A stretch of 64,000 nucleotides of DNA from Macrothele yani (GCA_039090855.1 CM077023.1:86589127-86653126), one strand, 5' to 3'. Shown: positions 11,390 to 22,856, counted from the first letter of the stretch. Notes: generated by a model not told the origin, from the sequence alone. A program made the numbers and translations.

Positions 11390-12500
11390 CTTGTATATCA
11401 TCGTCATGATCATTCATTCTCAATCTACTGTCGGATGAAAGTCTCAGGTCTCTTCCATAGTCTATCTTGAGCAATTCTTTTCCATGTCACTCGGCCATTT
11501 TTGGAATTTTATCAACATATCTACCACGTAGTCTTCTTTTGACCTTTTTCTTCTCTTTACTATTATGGAAAGTACGGAACAGCTAGCTACTTCTGTTATG
11601 AACATTTTTCTCAAGCGTTTAGATAGAAAAGCAGCAGAATTATTTCTTGGAACCCATTTTTGTTTGCTCAGTAGTTTATCGGATGAAATTGTTATCTACA
11701 ACAAATTTTGAAAATGTGGGAGCGCTTTAAAAATATATTTCAATCAAACGCCTCTCCCTTTCCACCGCTGACTGTGCAACTGGAAAATGTCCGTAACTTG
11801 GAGAATGGAGAAGGGGTAAAGGATTTCTCCCAACATACGCAACACAAAGCCAATAAATTGGCAGTCGTGGAAATGCGAGTGGGGTGTACTTAAGCAGCAG
11901 TAAAGGAAGAATTTCTTCGAAGTTCGGACACCGACCACACACCTATTTTGTTTTTACCCTAGTGCTTCTCTTGAAACCCAATCCTGAATAAGGCTCTTTC
12001 AGTTCCTTGCGGTGTAAAGACTAAATTCAATACTCAGCATAGTTCTTTCTGTCTGGGTGGGAGAGATCAGTACGGTGGTAACTTCTTGACAGAAAGAAGA
12101 CGGCAGGAAGGCAGTGTTTAGTGGATTGAGACCTTTCTTGCGTTTCTCGGAGAGGCTGTGATCTGACTTCCCTACATTCTATAACAGTACACTCTTAGGG
12201 TGATTTGGAGTATAGTATTCTAGTTGTCCAACTGTGGTCATTTCTAACAATATGCCCAGTCCATTGCCCATTCAATGGTCTTTACTTTGATCATGATCTC
12301 AACTCTTTTTCATTTTGCTGATCCTAACTTTCCTGGTTACACCAAGTATGCACCTCTCCATGCTTCAATGAGCTGTCCGCAGCCTATCTACGGCTTAGTT
12401 AGTCATGGCCCATGCACACTTTTCTTTTGAGTCATAACAGCAAATTGCTCTTGAAAATTATAGTGTCTGGAACGCACACCAGCCAAGCTTTGTGCGCCGA
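11390..12500 (-). mobile_element. RTE-like LINE, 3' part, interrupted
   Basis: Antisense reading from about 12490 gives NFQEQFAVMTQKKSVH, then AWRGAYLV and KRVEIMIKVKTIEWAMDWA, matching the C-terminus of the LINE at 35.97 kb (EDIMIRVKSLKWQWAGHTA there). The final block KNGRVTWKRIAQDRLWKRP lies at about 11400-11530, followed by an ATCATGACGATGAT tail. The two blocks should be about 120 bp apart but are about 650 bp apart, so something of roughly 550 bp (about 11575-12200) was inserted or rearranged. It is not functional. Confidence 0.7.
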
Positions 12501-12669
12501 TTTATTTCTACAAAGATGTGGCCCTCGCTTGATATCTGTTGTCCGTGGTAAATGTATTCATCAGTTACTTCTAAATATGCCACTTTAGCCTCTAAATCTT
12601 CAGATCATCTATATATACGAGCATATACAAGTATTTTGAATTACAAAGTCACATAATATATCTCAAATA

Positions 12670-12862
12670 ATATTCTTTGAGCCATCTTTATTTAACTAAT
12701 ATTCTAAAGCCATCTTTATTTAACTAATATTCTAAAGCCATCTTTATTTAACTAATATTCTAAAGAGCCATCTTTATTTCATTTATTTAACAAATTCCTA
12801 AAGCCATCCTTATTTAATTTATTTAACTAAATTCTAAAGCCATCTTTATTTAACTAATATTC
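12670..12862 (+). repeat. ~28-bp tandem repeat
   Basis: The unit AGCCATCTTTATTTAACT plus AATATTCTAA is repeated about six times with length variants around 12770-12830. Confidence 0.85.
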
Positions 12863-13380
12863 CAGTACAAAAATAAAAAGCAAATTAAAGACATGTGTTT
12901 ATAGAGTAATTAGAAAGCAGTAAAAATGCCAATTTATTAGCGATTCCACCAGAAAGTTACCCTGATTTACCTGAAACATTGAAAATGAATTTGGCAAACG
13001 TTTCCAAGATTTTAAAACCTTTTACCCATTATTGTAAGACGTTTTAATTTCCTTTTCCTAAAACTGGCACTGATACGCTTGACTAGAACTTGAAATAAAA
13101 TTCGACTTCAGAAGACAAATTACTCAGTTCATAGAATGATTTGGAATTAAAAGCATGGTGCGATGAAGTTGGATTTGGAAATTATTTCCTGAAAAGAGGG
13201 AAGCGTATTAATGATGAAATAATATTTTTCAACAACATATTTGTGCTAAACAATATTTTCAGTTATAAAACAAAACAAAACAAGTGTTCATCCTCTAAAT
13301 AAGGCATCTGAATAAACAAAACTAAACTGCAAAACATTCTTCATAAAATTTAACAAAAGTTTTCTTGGTTTGTTTGTTTG

Positions 13381-13556
13381 AGGGGTTTAACGATTACCGT
13401 GAGCAAATCGATGCGCAATAAGCAGTCACCCTTCCCTAATTTAGGGCCACTGGTTGCAGAGAACAGAGAAAGGCAGTGCCGTCAGACGAACACAACATCC
13501 ATGCCTCACCTGTATTCGAACCGACACCCATTTCGGACGATGCGCCACCGGGGAGG
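13381..13556 (-). mobile_element. tRNA-derived SINE, near full length
   Basis: In plus orientation it runs from GGGTTTAACGATTACCGTGA (3' end of the SINE) to GCGCCACCGGGG (5' end). The B box is diverged (TGTATTCGAACCGA). The poly-A tail corresponds to the T-rich run just before it. Confidence 0.8.
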
Positions 13557-14082
13557 GAAAAGTATTTTTAAAGAAACACGATATTTCAAAATAGCAAAAT
13601 ACCAGACTTTCATTCATTAAAACAATCTTGTAATATAGGTTTTGGATGAAGTCAGTTCACTGGGAAACAAGGCATTACTGACTCACAACCATTCCAAAAT
13701 GAATCAACACACACACACTCACATAGATTATTGTCCTATCACGGTTTTCCAGCTTCACTGTAATTAATTACTATTAATTACTAGATAGTACTCTAAAACT
13801 CCAGAAACGGTTCCATGTTATCCATTCTTACCGAAGAAGAGGTGAAGGAGAAAACCCTTGCGCTAGCAGAGATGTCCTGTAAGTGCGAGGGATGTCTTGC
13901 AGTTAATTCTGAAATCTCGTCTGTCAAAATTTCATAATTAGTTAAACCAGTATGGAATGTGAGATCGCACACACCATACTCCTTTAATTTATTGCAAAAT
14001 CTATATATCCAAGTACACTTGTTTGTAAAATTCTCCAAATACTTCCATAATATATCTGCGAGTAGGAATGTGACATAATGTA

Positions 14083-14232
14083 CCGGGGCCGGTGGGAGAC
14101 TGATTAGACGCACGTGCTTCTGGGTAATTTTTTCAAATGGATCCGGATTCCAATTCCGGATGAGGCATGGGTAGTGCTTATGGCTCTGGCCCAGTGCCTT
14201 TCCTTGAACCAGTGACCCAAAATTACGGATGG
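14083..14232 (+). mobile_element. tRNA-derived SINE, decayed
   Basis: Head GGGGCCGGTGGGAGACTG, then GATGAGGCATGGGTAG and GAACCAGTGACCCAAAATTA. The A and B boxes are damaged and the 3' end is lost where a short tandem repeat begins. Confidence 0.65.
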
Positions 14233-14325
14233 AGATTCCCTATAGATTTAGATGCTCGGATGGGATTCCCTATATATTCAGATGCTCGGATGGGATTCCC
14301 TATAGATTTAGATGCTCGGTCTTTA
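14233..14325 (+). repeat. 30-bp tandem repeat, three copies
   Basis: The unit GGGATTCCCTATAGATTTAG plus ATGCTCGGAT occurs about three times directly after the SINE remnant. Confidence 0.85.
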
Positions 14326-14329
14326 AAGC

Positions 14330-16785
14330 TCGCCTCAAGAAAATTCGCTTAATGAAATTTTTTCGAGAAAAATAAAATAATTAATTAAATGTAAGATGAA
14401 ATTAAAAAGAAACCTTGCATGATTATTGAATTTGAAAATATTGTTTAGTGTTGGATTGCCCATAAGTAGATAAGATTGCTCTTTACCAGAACAAATGTTA
14501 TCCACTCTTACGGCTAAGTTCGTTCGAAATGTAAAAATTTATGCGTCGTAGTCGTGATTTCCCATGTGGATGCTTGATATGCCCAGTAGTAACATATTGC
14601 TTAAAGGAACGTTATTGCAGGAACAAACAAATAATTAACAAACTTCAGCATAATGCGTGCATCAGTAGTGTAGTGCTGTATATTGACTTCTCAGAATTAT
14701 TAATCACTGTAGAGTTGACCACTTCAGCGCTTGACACTATAACAATAGGAGCGGATGCAACTTTGAATGCATCACGCAATGCGTAAGCGAGAGAGCCAAG
14801 GAACTAAAATGTAAGTTAGTAAAGAACACACACTGGTGACTGTTGATGAAACTGGAGGTATGATGCATTTTAATGAAATTTCCTCACGGTATATGGTAAA
14901 AGACTGTGAAAACAGTCTTGCGCTTGAACATCTTTCATTGATTATAGTTTAAAGTGAACGCAGCTTCAGAGCGGAAAGTTAGGATAATGGTTACAGAAGT
15001 GTAATGAAGGAAATTAATCAAGGTTGCTCCAAGTAAAATCAAGACAAGGTCCTGCGGTTAATCCTAAATCGCATTGTTTGTATACAAGGGAAAGTGAAAG
15101 GCGGTACCAAAAGGGATGTGGTCCTTTTTCCATGACTACACACCAGTTAGTCTGGGGCATAGGTATTGTAGGAGAACAAGAACCAGGATAAGAAGGTGCT
15201 TCGAAAATAACTTGCATTAAAGAAAAGAAACAGAAAGAAGGTCCCATTTTTCACTTTAGTGTTTAGGCGTACGTAGAACCGCTTTGTCGGAAGAATTCTT
15301 GAGGGGATGGGGTTAACATGCTTTTAAGGAAAAGGGTGTGGCCCATTCAGATTAAAACTCCTGTAGTTAATATTGATTTTTGGATCCAGTGGGTGGGGGT
15401 TCTAGTTCTTCCTACGCCACTGATTTAGTAGCAACAGAAAAATCTCTGACAGCTCAGCTGGCAGCAGCATTGAGAGACCAGCACACTCCGTTTTTACCCA
15501 CTTGATAATGCGAATATCAATAAGTATCTATTCCCCTCTTTCTTCTCTAATGGGGAATTTATCACGAAAGACAAAATATGTAGTTTAGAGCACCATGGTA
15601 AATTTTGTTTTCGTATGTGAAACTGCTCTGAAGGAATCTGTCCTTAGTTTTCAGTGATCCGAGAAATATAGCAAAATTTCAATGTAGCAGAAGTGAGTGC
15701 ATTGTCAAAGTGATTTGCGCGGCACTTCATGAACAGAAAATGGATGTTGTATGACCGTGTTTCTCGTAGAGAGAGAAAACTGCCGGATGAAAGACAAGTG
15801 GGTTGGGTTGACAACTGTTGAAAGGTACTTTCAACTCCAAAAGACACACAAAGCTGCCCTTGTCATTCCTATCCTCTTATGGAAGAGGTACTGAAGAAAT
15901 ATTACGAATGCCGCTTTATTAATCAGAATTTCTCTTTTCTTCACAGTATCAAGAAATTTTTGAGTTGATCTGGATATACTTCCTCACGACTGGACAAATT
16001 CGTGATTTGCATTATATCAAAGTTGTTCACATCATGTAACCCGAAAGGTAAACTCGAGCTGTTTTAAAAGCAGGTTTACCAAGGATGAAAGTAATTGGTC
16101 GATGCCAATACATTGAGAGGAAATGTTCCGACCAACACAGGCAGCAGAAAATTTTAATCTTTTTTTCTGCTAGCAGCTAAAGACCAGGCTTTCAGGAATT
16201 TAATTCTGTTCGGTTTTCCTTATCCTCACGATAAATGGCAACAGTATCAGCGCTCAAGTAGGAGGCATCATTGTGATGCAGTCGCTGATGTTCATTTGCA
16301 CCTTGTGAATATCCAGGGAATAAGTTGTTGGTGGTGGCTGTGGTCCGCAAATGTGTGAATTTTGTATATTAATGATCTTCTTTCATGGCAAAGAGATCAC
16401 TGACATGCAAAAGTAATATGGTAGGTTGCCTAACTGATCCCTGAGGTACGCTTGTGTTAAGGAAAAGCTCATCAGAGCATGTAGCCGCGACATTTACACG
16501 TATAGAACCACTAGAAAGAAACCCACATCATTGAAACAATTCAAAATTAGACCATATGATTAGTTAAATTAGGAAGTTCTTACGCCGGACCAAAGCCTTT
16601 GTCATATCAAGTAAAAAAATTGAGTTCGCTCCGACTGTTACAAAATTTTCACCGTAACGAAGGGTAAATCCATTCATGAATGGACTATTTCGTTTAATGT
16701 CACTTCAATGGGGATTCAACAGATGCACCACAAGCAGAAAAATGCTCTTTCAACGAATTTTTCCTTATCCCCTTTTCTTTGTAAA
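14330..16785. other. No gene recognised
   Basis: About 2.4 kb in which I see neither a named repeat nor a convincing exon. Short open frames (14541-14786 plus, 15014-15247 minus, 15644-15847 minus) carry no motif. Confidence 0.5.
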
Positions 16786-16791
16786 ATACTG

Positions 16792-16942
16792 TGTGACGTG
16801 CCTGCACCGCAGGACGCACATGAGATAAAGACAGATAGCAGTGAGAGCACATGTCCGTGTAGCTGAGTTGGGAGAGCGGCGACTTACACCGGAGTGAGGG
16901 GACCCGGTTTTGATGCCGGCGCAGACAAACTCTTACGATATA
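16792..16942 (+). mobile_element. Solo LTR of the tRNA-bearing TRIM
   Basis: It starts TGTGACGTGCCTGCACCGCA and ends near ACGATATA, matching the LTRs of the full copies at 21.2 and 39.3 kb. The 4-bp ACTG lies on both sides (16788-16791 and 16943-16946), as expected for a target-site duplication. No internal region or second LTR follows, so it is a solo LTR left by recombination between two LTRs. It is the most diverged of the four loci. Confidence 0.85.
16853..16926 (+). promoter_or_regulatory. tRNA-like domain in the solo LTR
   Basis: Starts GTCCGTGTAGCTGAG and ends GCGCAGAC. The acceptor arms pair at six of seven positions, with base changes relative to the other copies that mostly keep pairing. 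The B box is damaged (CGGTTTTGATGCC), so Pol III activity is unlikely here. Confidence 0.7.
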
Positions 16943-17057
16943 ACTGTATACTTGTAATGAAGCGGAAATATTGTACTTTAAATAACTCTTTAAAACCTTG
17001 TTCTTAGTTTGCGTATGCAAATAACAGCTTTGTGATTTCTTAACATTATTACACGCA

Positions 17058-17222
17058 CGGCTGGCGATATGGTCATAGCACTTGTCGTCAGAGTTGGACC
17101 CAGGTTCGAGTCCCAGATGAGGCATGGAGGGTGTATTTGTCATACAACGCTAGATCCCTCCCTTCCAAGGAACCAGTAGCCCTAAATTAGGGACGGGCGA
17201 CCCTCAGGGCCGGAGCAACTTT
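17058..17222 (+). mobile_element. tRNA-derived SINE, partial
   Basis: Contains CAGGTTCGAGTCCCAGATGA (good B box), GAGGCATGGAGG and AACCAGTAGCCCTAAATTAG. The tRNA 5' half is worn and the last ~30 bp are replaced. Confidence 0.7.
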
Positions 17223-17358
17223 TCATAAGGGGAGAGACTTGAAATTCCGACACCCCCCCCCTCCCTTCAAGTTCGGAAAGTAAGCAGCGTTTATTTTCTC
17301 ATACCTCCCTTATAGGAAAAGTATTATGCTCATTCAAAATATCCCGTTTCTGGTTTTT

Positions 17359-18352
17359 TACGCTTTCCAACAGTAGGTTGAAGAAGCGTATATGCTCCAG
17401 CTTTTTCCATCCGTCCGTCTGTCGGCACGATAACGCGCGTAAAAATTGTTTGATTTCAATGAAATTTTAGTATGGGGTAGGGGACCACCTTGGGACGAAC
17501 CCTATTGAAAATGGATGAAATGGGGTCAAAGGTCACGACATAGGAGTGGGATCCATTCCATTGCCCTTATGCGTCATAACTTGCGTAAAAATGGTTCGAT
17601 TTCGATTAAATTTCAGTATGTGGTAGGGGAACCACCTCCACAGAAACCCGATTGAAAATGGACGCAATGGGGTCACAGGTCACGACATAGGAGCGGAATT
17701 CATTCCATTGCCCTTATAGTTCATAACTTGCGTAAAAAATGTTTAGATTTCGATGAAATTTTTGTATGTGGTAGGGGACCACCGTGGAATGAATTCTACT
17801 AAAAATGGACTAAATGGGGTCAAACGTCAGTATATAGGAGTGGGATCCATTTCATTGCTTTTATGCGTCATAACTTGCGTAAAAATGTTTCGATTTCAAT
17901 GAAATTTTAGTATGTGGTAGGGGACCACCTGGGGTAAAATTTTATTGAAAATGGACGAAATGGGGTCAAAGATCAGGACATAGGGGCGGGATCCATTCCA
18001 TTGCCGTTATGCGTCATAACTTACGTAAAAATGCTTCGATTGCGACAAAACCTTTATCATGTTGATCCAGAGGTACACTGAACAGGTTCTGTTGAATATC
18101 ATCGAAATGGGGTCGAAGGTCAGGACACCGGAGCGAGATTTATTCCACAGCCATTATCCTCATAAGTTGACTAAAAAAGCTTCGATTGCGACAAAACTTT
18201 AGCATGTTGTTCCGGAGGTATACTGAATCGGTTCTGTATAATATCATAATATCATCGAAATGGGGTCAAAGGTCAGGACACAGGAGCGAGATTTATTCCA
18301 CAGCCATTATCCTCATAACTGGAGTAATGATTTCCGGCAATTGGAAAGCGTA
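17359..18352 (+). mobile_element. ~146-bp-monomer element, copy B
   Basis: It begins TACGCTTTCCAAC at 17359 with the same hairpin and ends ATTGGAAAGCGTA at 18340-18352, a near-perfect inverse. Six monomers start at about 17439, 17584, 17732, 17879, 18025 and 18171. Unlike copy A there is no unique middle and no inserted MITE. The ~45 bp after the right end are shared with copies A and C, so the true border may be near 18398. No coding signature. Confidence 0.75.
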
Positions 18353-18887
18353 TCATAATCAATGCATCTCATGATTTTACTAACTTGTTAATTATTTTAC
18401 TAAAAATATGAAAACTAGATAAATACCCTAGAGCCAATGGTTATAAATATCTTGTAAAATGCAAAAGTTATGTGAACGCCCACAATACAGCACTCAACAG
18501 AAATAAAGAATAAAAAAAAACCCAGCACAGAACCAATGAGTATCAGACAATAAAAATAACATGCTTTCCAGGTGGGTCTTGGAAAAATTCTGCTCAACGT
18601 TAAATGCTCAGAGAGACTATCTGTAGCAGAGCACAGATCATTAATTAGCTGTTCCCATCTATGGAGTATTTGTAAACGTCACGAAGGTTAGGCATTTCCG
18701 CATAATGTTTCATGTGCCACTCTCCGCTGTTTCAGGCAGTTTCTTTCGTGCGTATGAGAGGTCCACGGCATCACGGAGTACGTTATTCTGTAACCATGTT
18801 TAGCTGTGCTGAATACTGTATGCTGCTAACTAAAGTCTTAAAACATACTGAAGAGTGCTGAACTTCCTTTTTCATTTGAAAATTTCA

Positions 18888-19060
18888 GTAAATTTATTCA
18901 CACGTTGTGAATTTCAATTTTTACTTCCCTCGGAACATGAATTGACACCCCCTGGTATGACCATTCTGGGAGGTAAATTTATTCACACTTTGTGAATTTC
19001 AATTTTTACTTCCCTCGGAACATGAATTGACCGCCCTGGTATGACCATTCTGGGAGGTCA
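18888..19060 (+). repeat. ~86-bp tandem duplication
   Basis: GTAAATTTATTCACAC through GTATGACCATTCTGGGAG is present twice head to tail (about 18888-18973 and 18974-19060) with only a few differences. Confidence 0.9.
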
Positions 19061-19399
19061 ACCGGCCTTCCTGCCACTCTAGTAGCTACGACTCTGCTGT
19101 GCCTGATTTCAAGACGTTAGTGATCCTCACTAACCTTAACGAAAATAAGTAACCCTCATTCAGTTGTTATTATATTATTTTAGTACAGAAAACAACCGTG
19201 TCAGCTTTTTTTTATGCCTCTTTCCAAAGAAAAATTGACCTTTTCGTTTTACCAAACTAAATGCTACCATATGTTTTCTCTTTTTATTTAATCCCTTTCG
19301 AAAATTTGGAACTTGCTACCATGAAATCTTTTATTCAGAAAGTTGTTTTGTTCTGCAATGATCCCATTGTCTTCGAAAACAATGCGCCAAAAAGACCAT

Positions 19400-19543
19400 G
19401 GAAATAGTCTCTTTACATGAATCATTACACTACAATCAACACAGTATTAAAATAAAATAAAAATTAAGCCGGAAATAGTCTCTTTACATGAATCATTACG
19501 CTACAATCAACACAGTATTAAAACAAAATAAAAATTAAGCCGT
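19400..19543 (+). repeat. ~72-bp tandem duplication
   Basis: GGAAATAGTCTCTTTACATG through AAAATTAAGCCG is present twice with two or three substitutions, marking a recent duplication. Confidence 0.9.
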
Positions 19544-20156
19544 AGTCAAAAAATAAATGTATAGCTTTCTGGTTACACCCGTTAGCATTCTGTTTGAACT
19601 TGAAAAGATTAGTTTACCATATGGGCATCACAGGAGCGCATGAAAAATTTATTTCCTTTTTCGGGGGGAGGGGGCAACAAAAAATGAAAGTTCTTGATAT
19701 CCACCAGGTTGAAATAAAAGTAGATGCAAAATAGAAGAAAAAAATTCAAGCTTATTTTCTAATGTAAGTTGATGCAGTTTTATTGAATTAAAGCATTTTA
19801 TCTAATGTAAGTCGTATTGTAACAAAAAGTGAAACACTTTCGGGGGGCAAGGGGTCCCCTTGATCCCTCTCTAAATACGCCCCTGGGGCGTCAACTCCAA
19901 CACTACTATCATGAAATTAATATTAGATGACATAAATAAAATTGCCTCCTTCAACTTCCAGGAGTCTACGGCATATCCCTATCTTCTTTCCCTTGTGAAA
20001 TGTTTACCTATTGAAGTAGATGACGCACATTGGTTAAACACAAGCTGACGTCGTGAACTTAAAGACAAACTAAACTGTCTTAGCTTCCTTGAAACATTAG
20101 TTTGAGTGATTGCGAAATCACACTGCAATAAAGCTAACCAAATTGCTCAGTTAGTA
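19544..20156. other. No gene; G-rich repeat-like tract
   Basis: Two TTTCGGGGGG tracts (near 19660 and 19840) and the phrase AAATACGCCCCTGG near 19870 look like an old dispersed repeat. I cannot name the family. Confidence 0.35.
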
Positions 20157-20353
20157 GCGCCGCCTCGGTGGCGCACTGGTCTAAGCAATGGGCCCGGGTT
20201 CGAATCCTGGTGAGGCATGGATGTTGTGTGTGTTTGTCTTACGGTACTGGATCTCTAAGTTCCCTGCAACCAATGGCCCTAAATAAAGGGAAGGGTGACT
20301 GCTTATATCCCAGTGAGTTGCTCACGGTGGTCGTTAAACCCCCAATCAAAAAA
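20157..20353 (+). mobile_element. tRNA-derived SINE, nearly complete
   Basis: It has GCCGCCTCGGTGGCGCACTG (A box), a perfect B box GGTTCGAATCC, the body and the end GGTCGTTAAACCCCCAATCA with a short A tail. The ~26-nt segment between the boxes that usually contains ATCATTCGTCCG is deleted. Confidence 0.85.
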
Positions 20354-20464
20354 TTAATAGCGATTTGCATTTCGTCATCGCAAAATATTAGAACTTTTTC
20401 TTTTATTCGAAAACTGCAGTCGGGATCCTTCGCTGTATATTCCATTTACATGAAAATCGATTTA

Positions 20465-20602
20465 GCAGCCCCAGTGACGGAGTGGTCAGATGCGTAGGTT
20501 TCTGGCAAGTTGATTCCAGATGAGGCATACCGCCCTGGCTCTCTCCTTTATCTGCAATCAGTGGCCCTAAATCAGGAACGGACCCCCGCTTATCGCCCTC
20601 GA
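20465..20602 (+). mobile_element. tRNA-derived SINE, decayed
   Basis: Head GCAGCCCCAGTGACGGAGTG, then TGATTCCAGATGAGGCATAC and CAGTGGCCCTAAATCAGG. The B box is lost. It lies about 110 bp downstream of another copy in the same orientation. Confidence 0.65.
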
Positions 20603-21233
20603 TACACGAAAACGAAACAAAGAAAAACAGCTACTTGTAAGCACATTTCTGCGCTGGTTTATTCTCCTGAAGTAGTCGAAAATTATAAGCTTTTGTATTG
20701 AATATTTTGCTCCTAAATGCATTTTTTCCATCGCTAATATTTTCATGGCTACGTGATTTGGCTTAGAATGTCATCGGTATAAAATGTCATAGTATGGATT
20801 AAAAATAATATGAGTAAAAACCAATTTTTACGCATTCAGCATAACAGAGATGTGGTCGAAAAAAGCATATATGAAAATATAAATCGAATTTCATTTAAGT
20901 GGTGCCTCCCTATCACATCAGGAGAAACCACACACTCTAATTGTTGTATTAAGCCTAATATATTTTTTTTACTTTGCCTCCCAAATGACTAGAAATCACT
21001 TAAATGGATTCTACCATATTCAGAAAAAAATTTAGTTGTTGCTAAATTCCGCAAATCACTCAATTTGGAACACTGTCAAAACGTTTTTTTTTCCATGCCC
21101 AAGCAACTCTGGCAAACCTTGACCTCTTAACACAAAGCAAATATTCCATAAATCTGAGGGACCGATAACATGTGTGACGTGCCTGCCCCGCAGGACGCAC
21201 ACGACATAAAGACAGATAGCAGCGAGAACGAAC

Positions 21234-21305
21234 GTCTGCGTAGCTCAGTTGGTAGAGCGACTTGTTCCGGAATAAGTGGACTCGAGTTCGATTCTCGGCG
21301 TGGAC
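21234..21305 (+). promoter_or_regulatory. tRNA-like Pol III promoter domain, 5' LTR
   Basis: 72 nt from GTCTGCGTAGCTCAG to GGCGTGGAC fold as a tRNA. The seven acceptor pairs form with wobbles, the D arm is GCTC/GAGC and the T stem is TCGAG/CTCGG. The A box TAGCTCAGTTGG is good; the B box is AGTTCGATTCT here. The anticodon arm CTTGT-TCCGGA-ATAAG has a 6-nt loop, so it is probably not a decoding tRNA. Confidence 0.8.
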
Positions 21306-21337
21306 CAAAAATGACGGAGAAATTTACTTTGTTATTA

Positions 21338-21349
21338 TGGCGTCCGAAC
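21338..21349 (+). promoter_or_regulatory. Primer binding site (tRNA-Lys type)
   Basis: TGGCGTCCGAAC sits one base past the 5' LTR, differing at one base from TGGCGCCCGAAC, the complement of the 3' end of animal tRNA-Lys. This is where reverse transcription would start. Confidence 0.8.
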
Positions 21350-21589
21350 TTCCCGGATGACCCGGCCGTTAAAGATCTCGCAATGGTGTGATGTTCTTTC
21401 CACACCGCGAGATAAGAAAAATAAGAGAATCCCTTCTCCAACGCTTCGAAAAATAAATGTGTGTGACGTTGCCATTCCACACACCAGATTGGCTGGGGGT
21501 TCTCAAGTGCACGTTCTATAGCGGATGGCTGCTTGCAACGATTCATGGTCACGGCTGATCCGCGGGCCATGCCCCCGGCCCTCTTTCGG

Positions 21590-21608
21590 AGGGGGCGGGT
21601 GGGGGAGA
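21590..21608 (+). promoter_or_regulatory. Polypurine tract
   Basis: GGAGGGGGCGGGTGGGGGAGA-like purine run ends exactly where the 3' LTR (TGTGATG) begins, the expected site for plus-strand priming. Confidence 0.75.
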
Positions 21609-21659
21609 TGTGATGTGCCTGTCCCGCAGGACGCACACGACATAGCAGCAAGAACGAAC

Positions 21660-21731
21660 GTCTGCGTAGCTCAGTTGGTAGAGCGACTTGTTCCGGAATA
21701 AGTGGACTCGGGTTCGATTCCCGGCGTGGAC
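21660..21731 (+). promoter_or_regulatory. tRNA-like Pol III promoter domain, 3' LTR
   Basis: Same fold as in the 5' LTR but with T stem TCGGG/CCCGG and a perfect B box GGTTCGATTCC. The two T-stem differences from the 5' LTR lie opposite each other and keep the pair. Confidence 0.85.
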
Positions 21732-21766
21732 CAAAAATGACGGAGAAATTTACTTCGTTATACATG

Positions 21767-22260
21767 CAAAACATATTCAACGTCCAACAAATCTATGGGA
21801 GTATTTGTTAATTATTTACTTTTTATCTATAAATTTTGTTGATAAACAATATGAAAAACTTATTCAGTGTTCAAATATTTTGTGGGAATATTTGCTAATC
21901 GTGTGTTGTTTAACCATGAACTAGTCGAACGAAAAGCATGCAAAACATATTGACTTTTCAGTAAACGTGTGGGCTAGTTGTTAATTAAAATCTATTACTA
22001 AATTAGTCAATGAAGAACAAGACGGTGGAGAACCAATTCAGAGATACTATATTACTAAGAACAACCAATCTTTTTTTTTTTTTTCTAATTTTATGCTAAA
22101 AATTATGAGAAATACATCAGTGATTGCACAACTACTAGCCAGCTACACTGCGTTTGTGAAGTCATGTTTGTAGTTTTACTTTAATGCGTTTATCATGAAT
22201 TTAGTGATACAGAGGGGTAATGCAAGTTTGTAAGTACGAGCACTAAGGTGAACCTAGTAA
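21767..22260. other. AT-rich, no gene recognised
   Basis: Contains an imperfect repetition of GCAAAACATATT and GGGA(A/G)TATTTG near 21770-21960. Nothing else is recognisable. Confidence 0.45.
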
Positions 22261-22476
22261 ACCCACACGGTGGACAAATGGTCCGAGGCACTGGCTTCTG
22301 GTCATTAGTCAACGATGAGCTCAGATTCAAATCTCTGATGAAGCATTGGTGGTGTGTTTGTCTGATGGTGCTGGCTGGCTCTGTTCCTTCCCTGGAACCA
22401 ATGGCCCTAAATTTGGGACAGGTGACTACTTATAGTCCTTAGATATGCTCACAGTGGTCGTTGAACACTTAAAAAA
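22261..22476 (+). mobile_element. tRNA-derived SINE, full length but diverged
   Basis: Head ACACGGTGGACAAATGGTCC, B-box region CAGATTCAAATCTC, body GGAACCAATGGCCCTAAATT and end CACAGTGGTCGTTGAAC are all present in order. Confidence 0.8.
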
Positions 22477-22856
22477 CTGCTAAAGATTAAGCACTTCGTC
22501 ACCACAAAAAAAAAAAAATCAAGTAAATCTTAAATGACTATGAAAGACGTCAGTCATTCTTTCGCATGACACTACCAGCCCTAACTTTCCACACGTGATG
22601 TAAGATGCTTATAATCAACGAAGAGGGAACTACGGAAATAACTAGCAAAACACCTGGCATTTTTTTCTCTCCTATAGAAGAATTTCATTCCGCATCAATG
22701 GGTAAACATTTGTTTTACTTTCGTTTCAGCATCATCGAAAACAATTTTATTATGTAAAATCTACACTCTAATAGCTGGGATACACACTTTCAGGAATGTG
22801 CAGATTAATTTAAATACCGAAGTTTTTTTTGTTTTTTTTTTTTTGTTTTTTTTTGT

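Larger units (their letters stand above)
21173..21762 (+). mobile_element. Complete TRIM (miniature LTR retrotransposon) with tRNA-bearing LTRs
   Basis: Two direct LTRs (21173-21336 and 21609-21762) flank about 270 bp of non-coding sequence. CATG is duplicated on both sides (21169-21172 and 21763-21766). One base after the 5' LTR is TGGCGTCCGAAC, one change from a tRNA-Lys-type primer binding site. The 3' LTR is preceded by a purine tract. No gag or pol is encoded, so mobility would depend on proteins from an autonomous element. The LTRs differ by about seven substitutions and a 10-bp gap, so this copy is older than the one at 39.3 kb. Confidence 0.9.

Noticed and set aside
13793..14113. 106-codon open frame on the minus strand as a possible host exon
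   Set aside because: No domain, splice context or codon pattern I could recognise; it overlaps the head of a SINE at one end.
21127..21780. 217-codon open frame antisense to the TRIM
   Set aside because: It spans both LTRs and repeats the same residues in each; a by-product of low stop density in the LTR.
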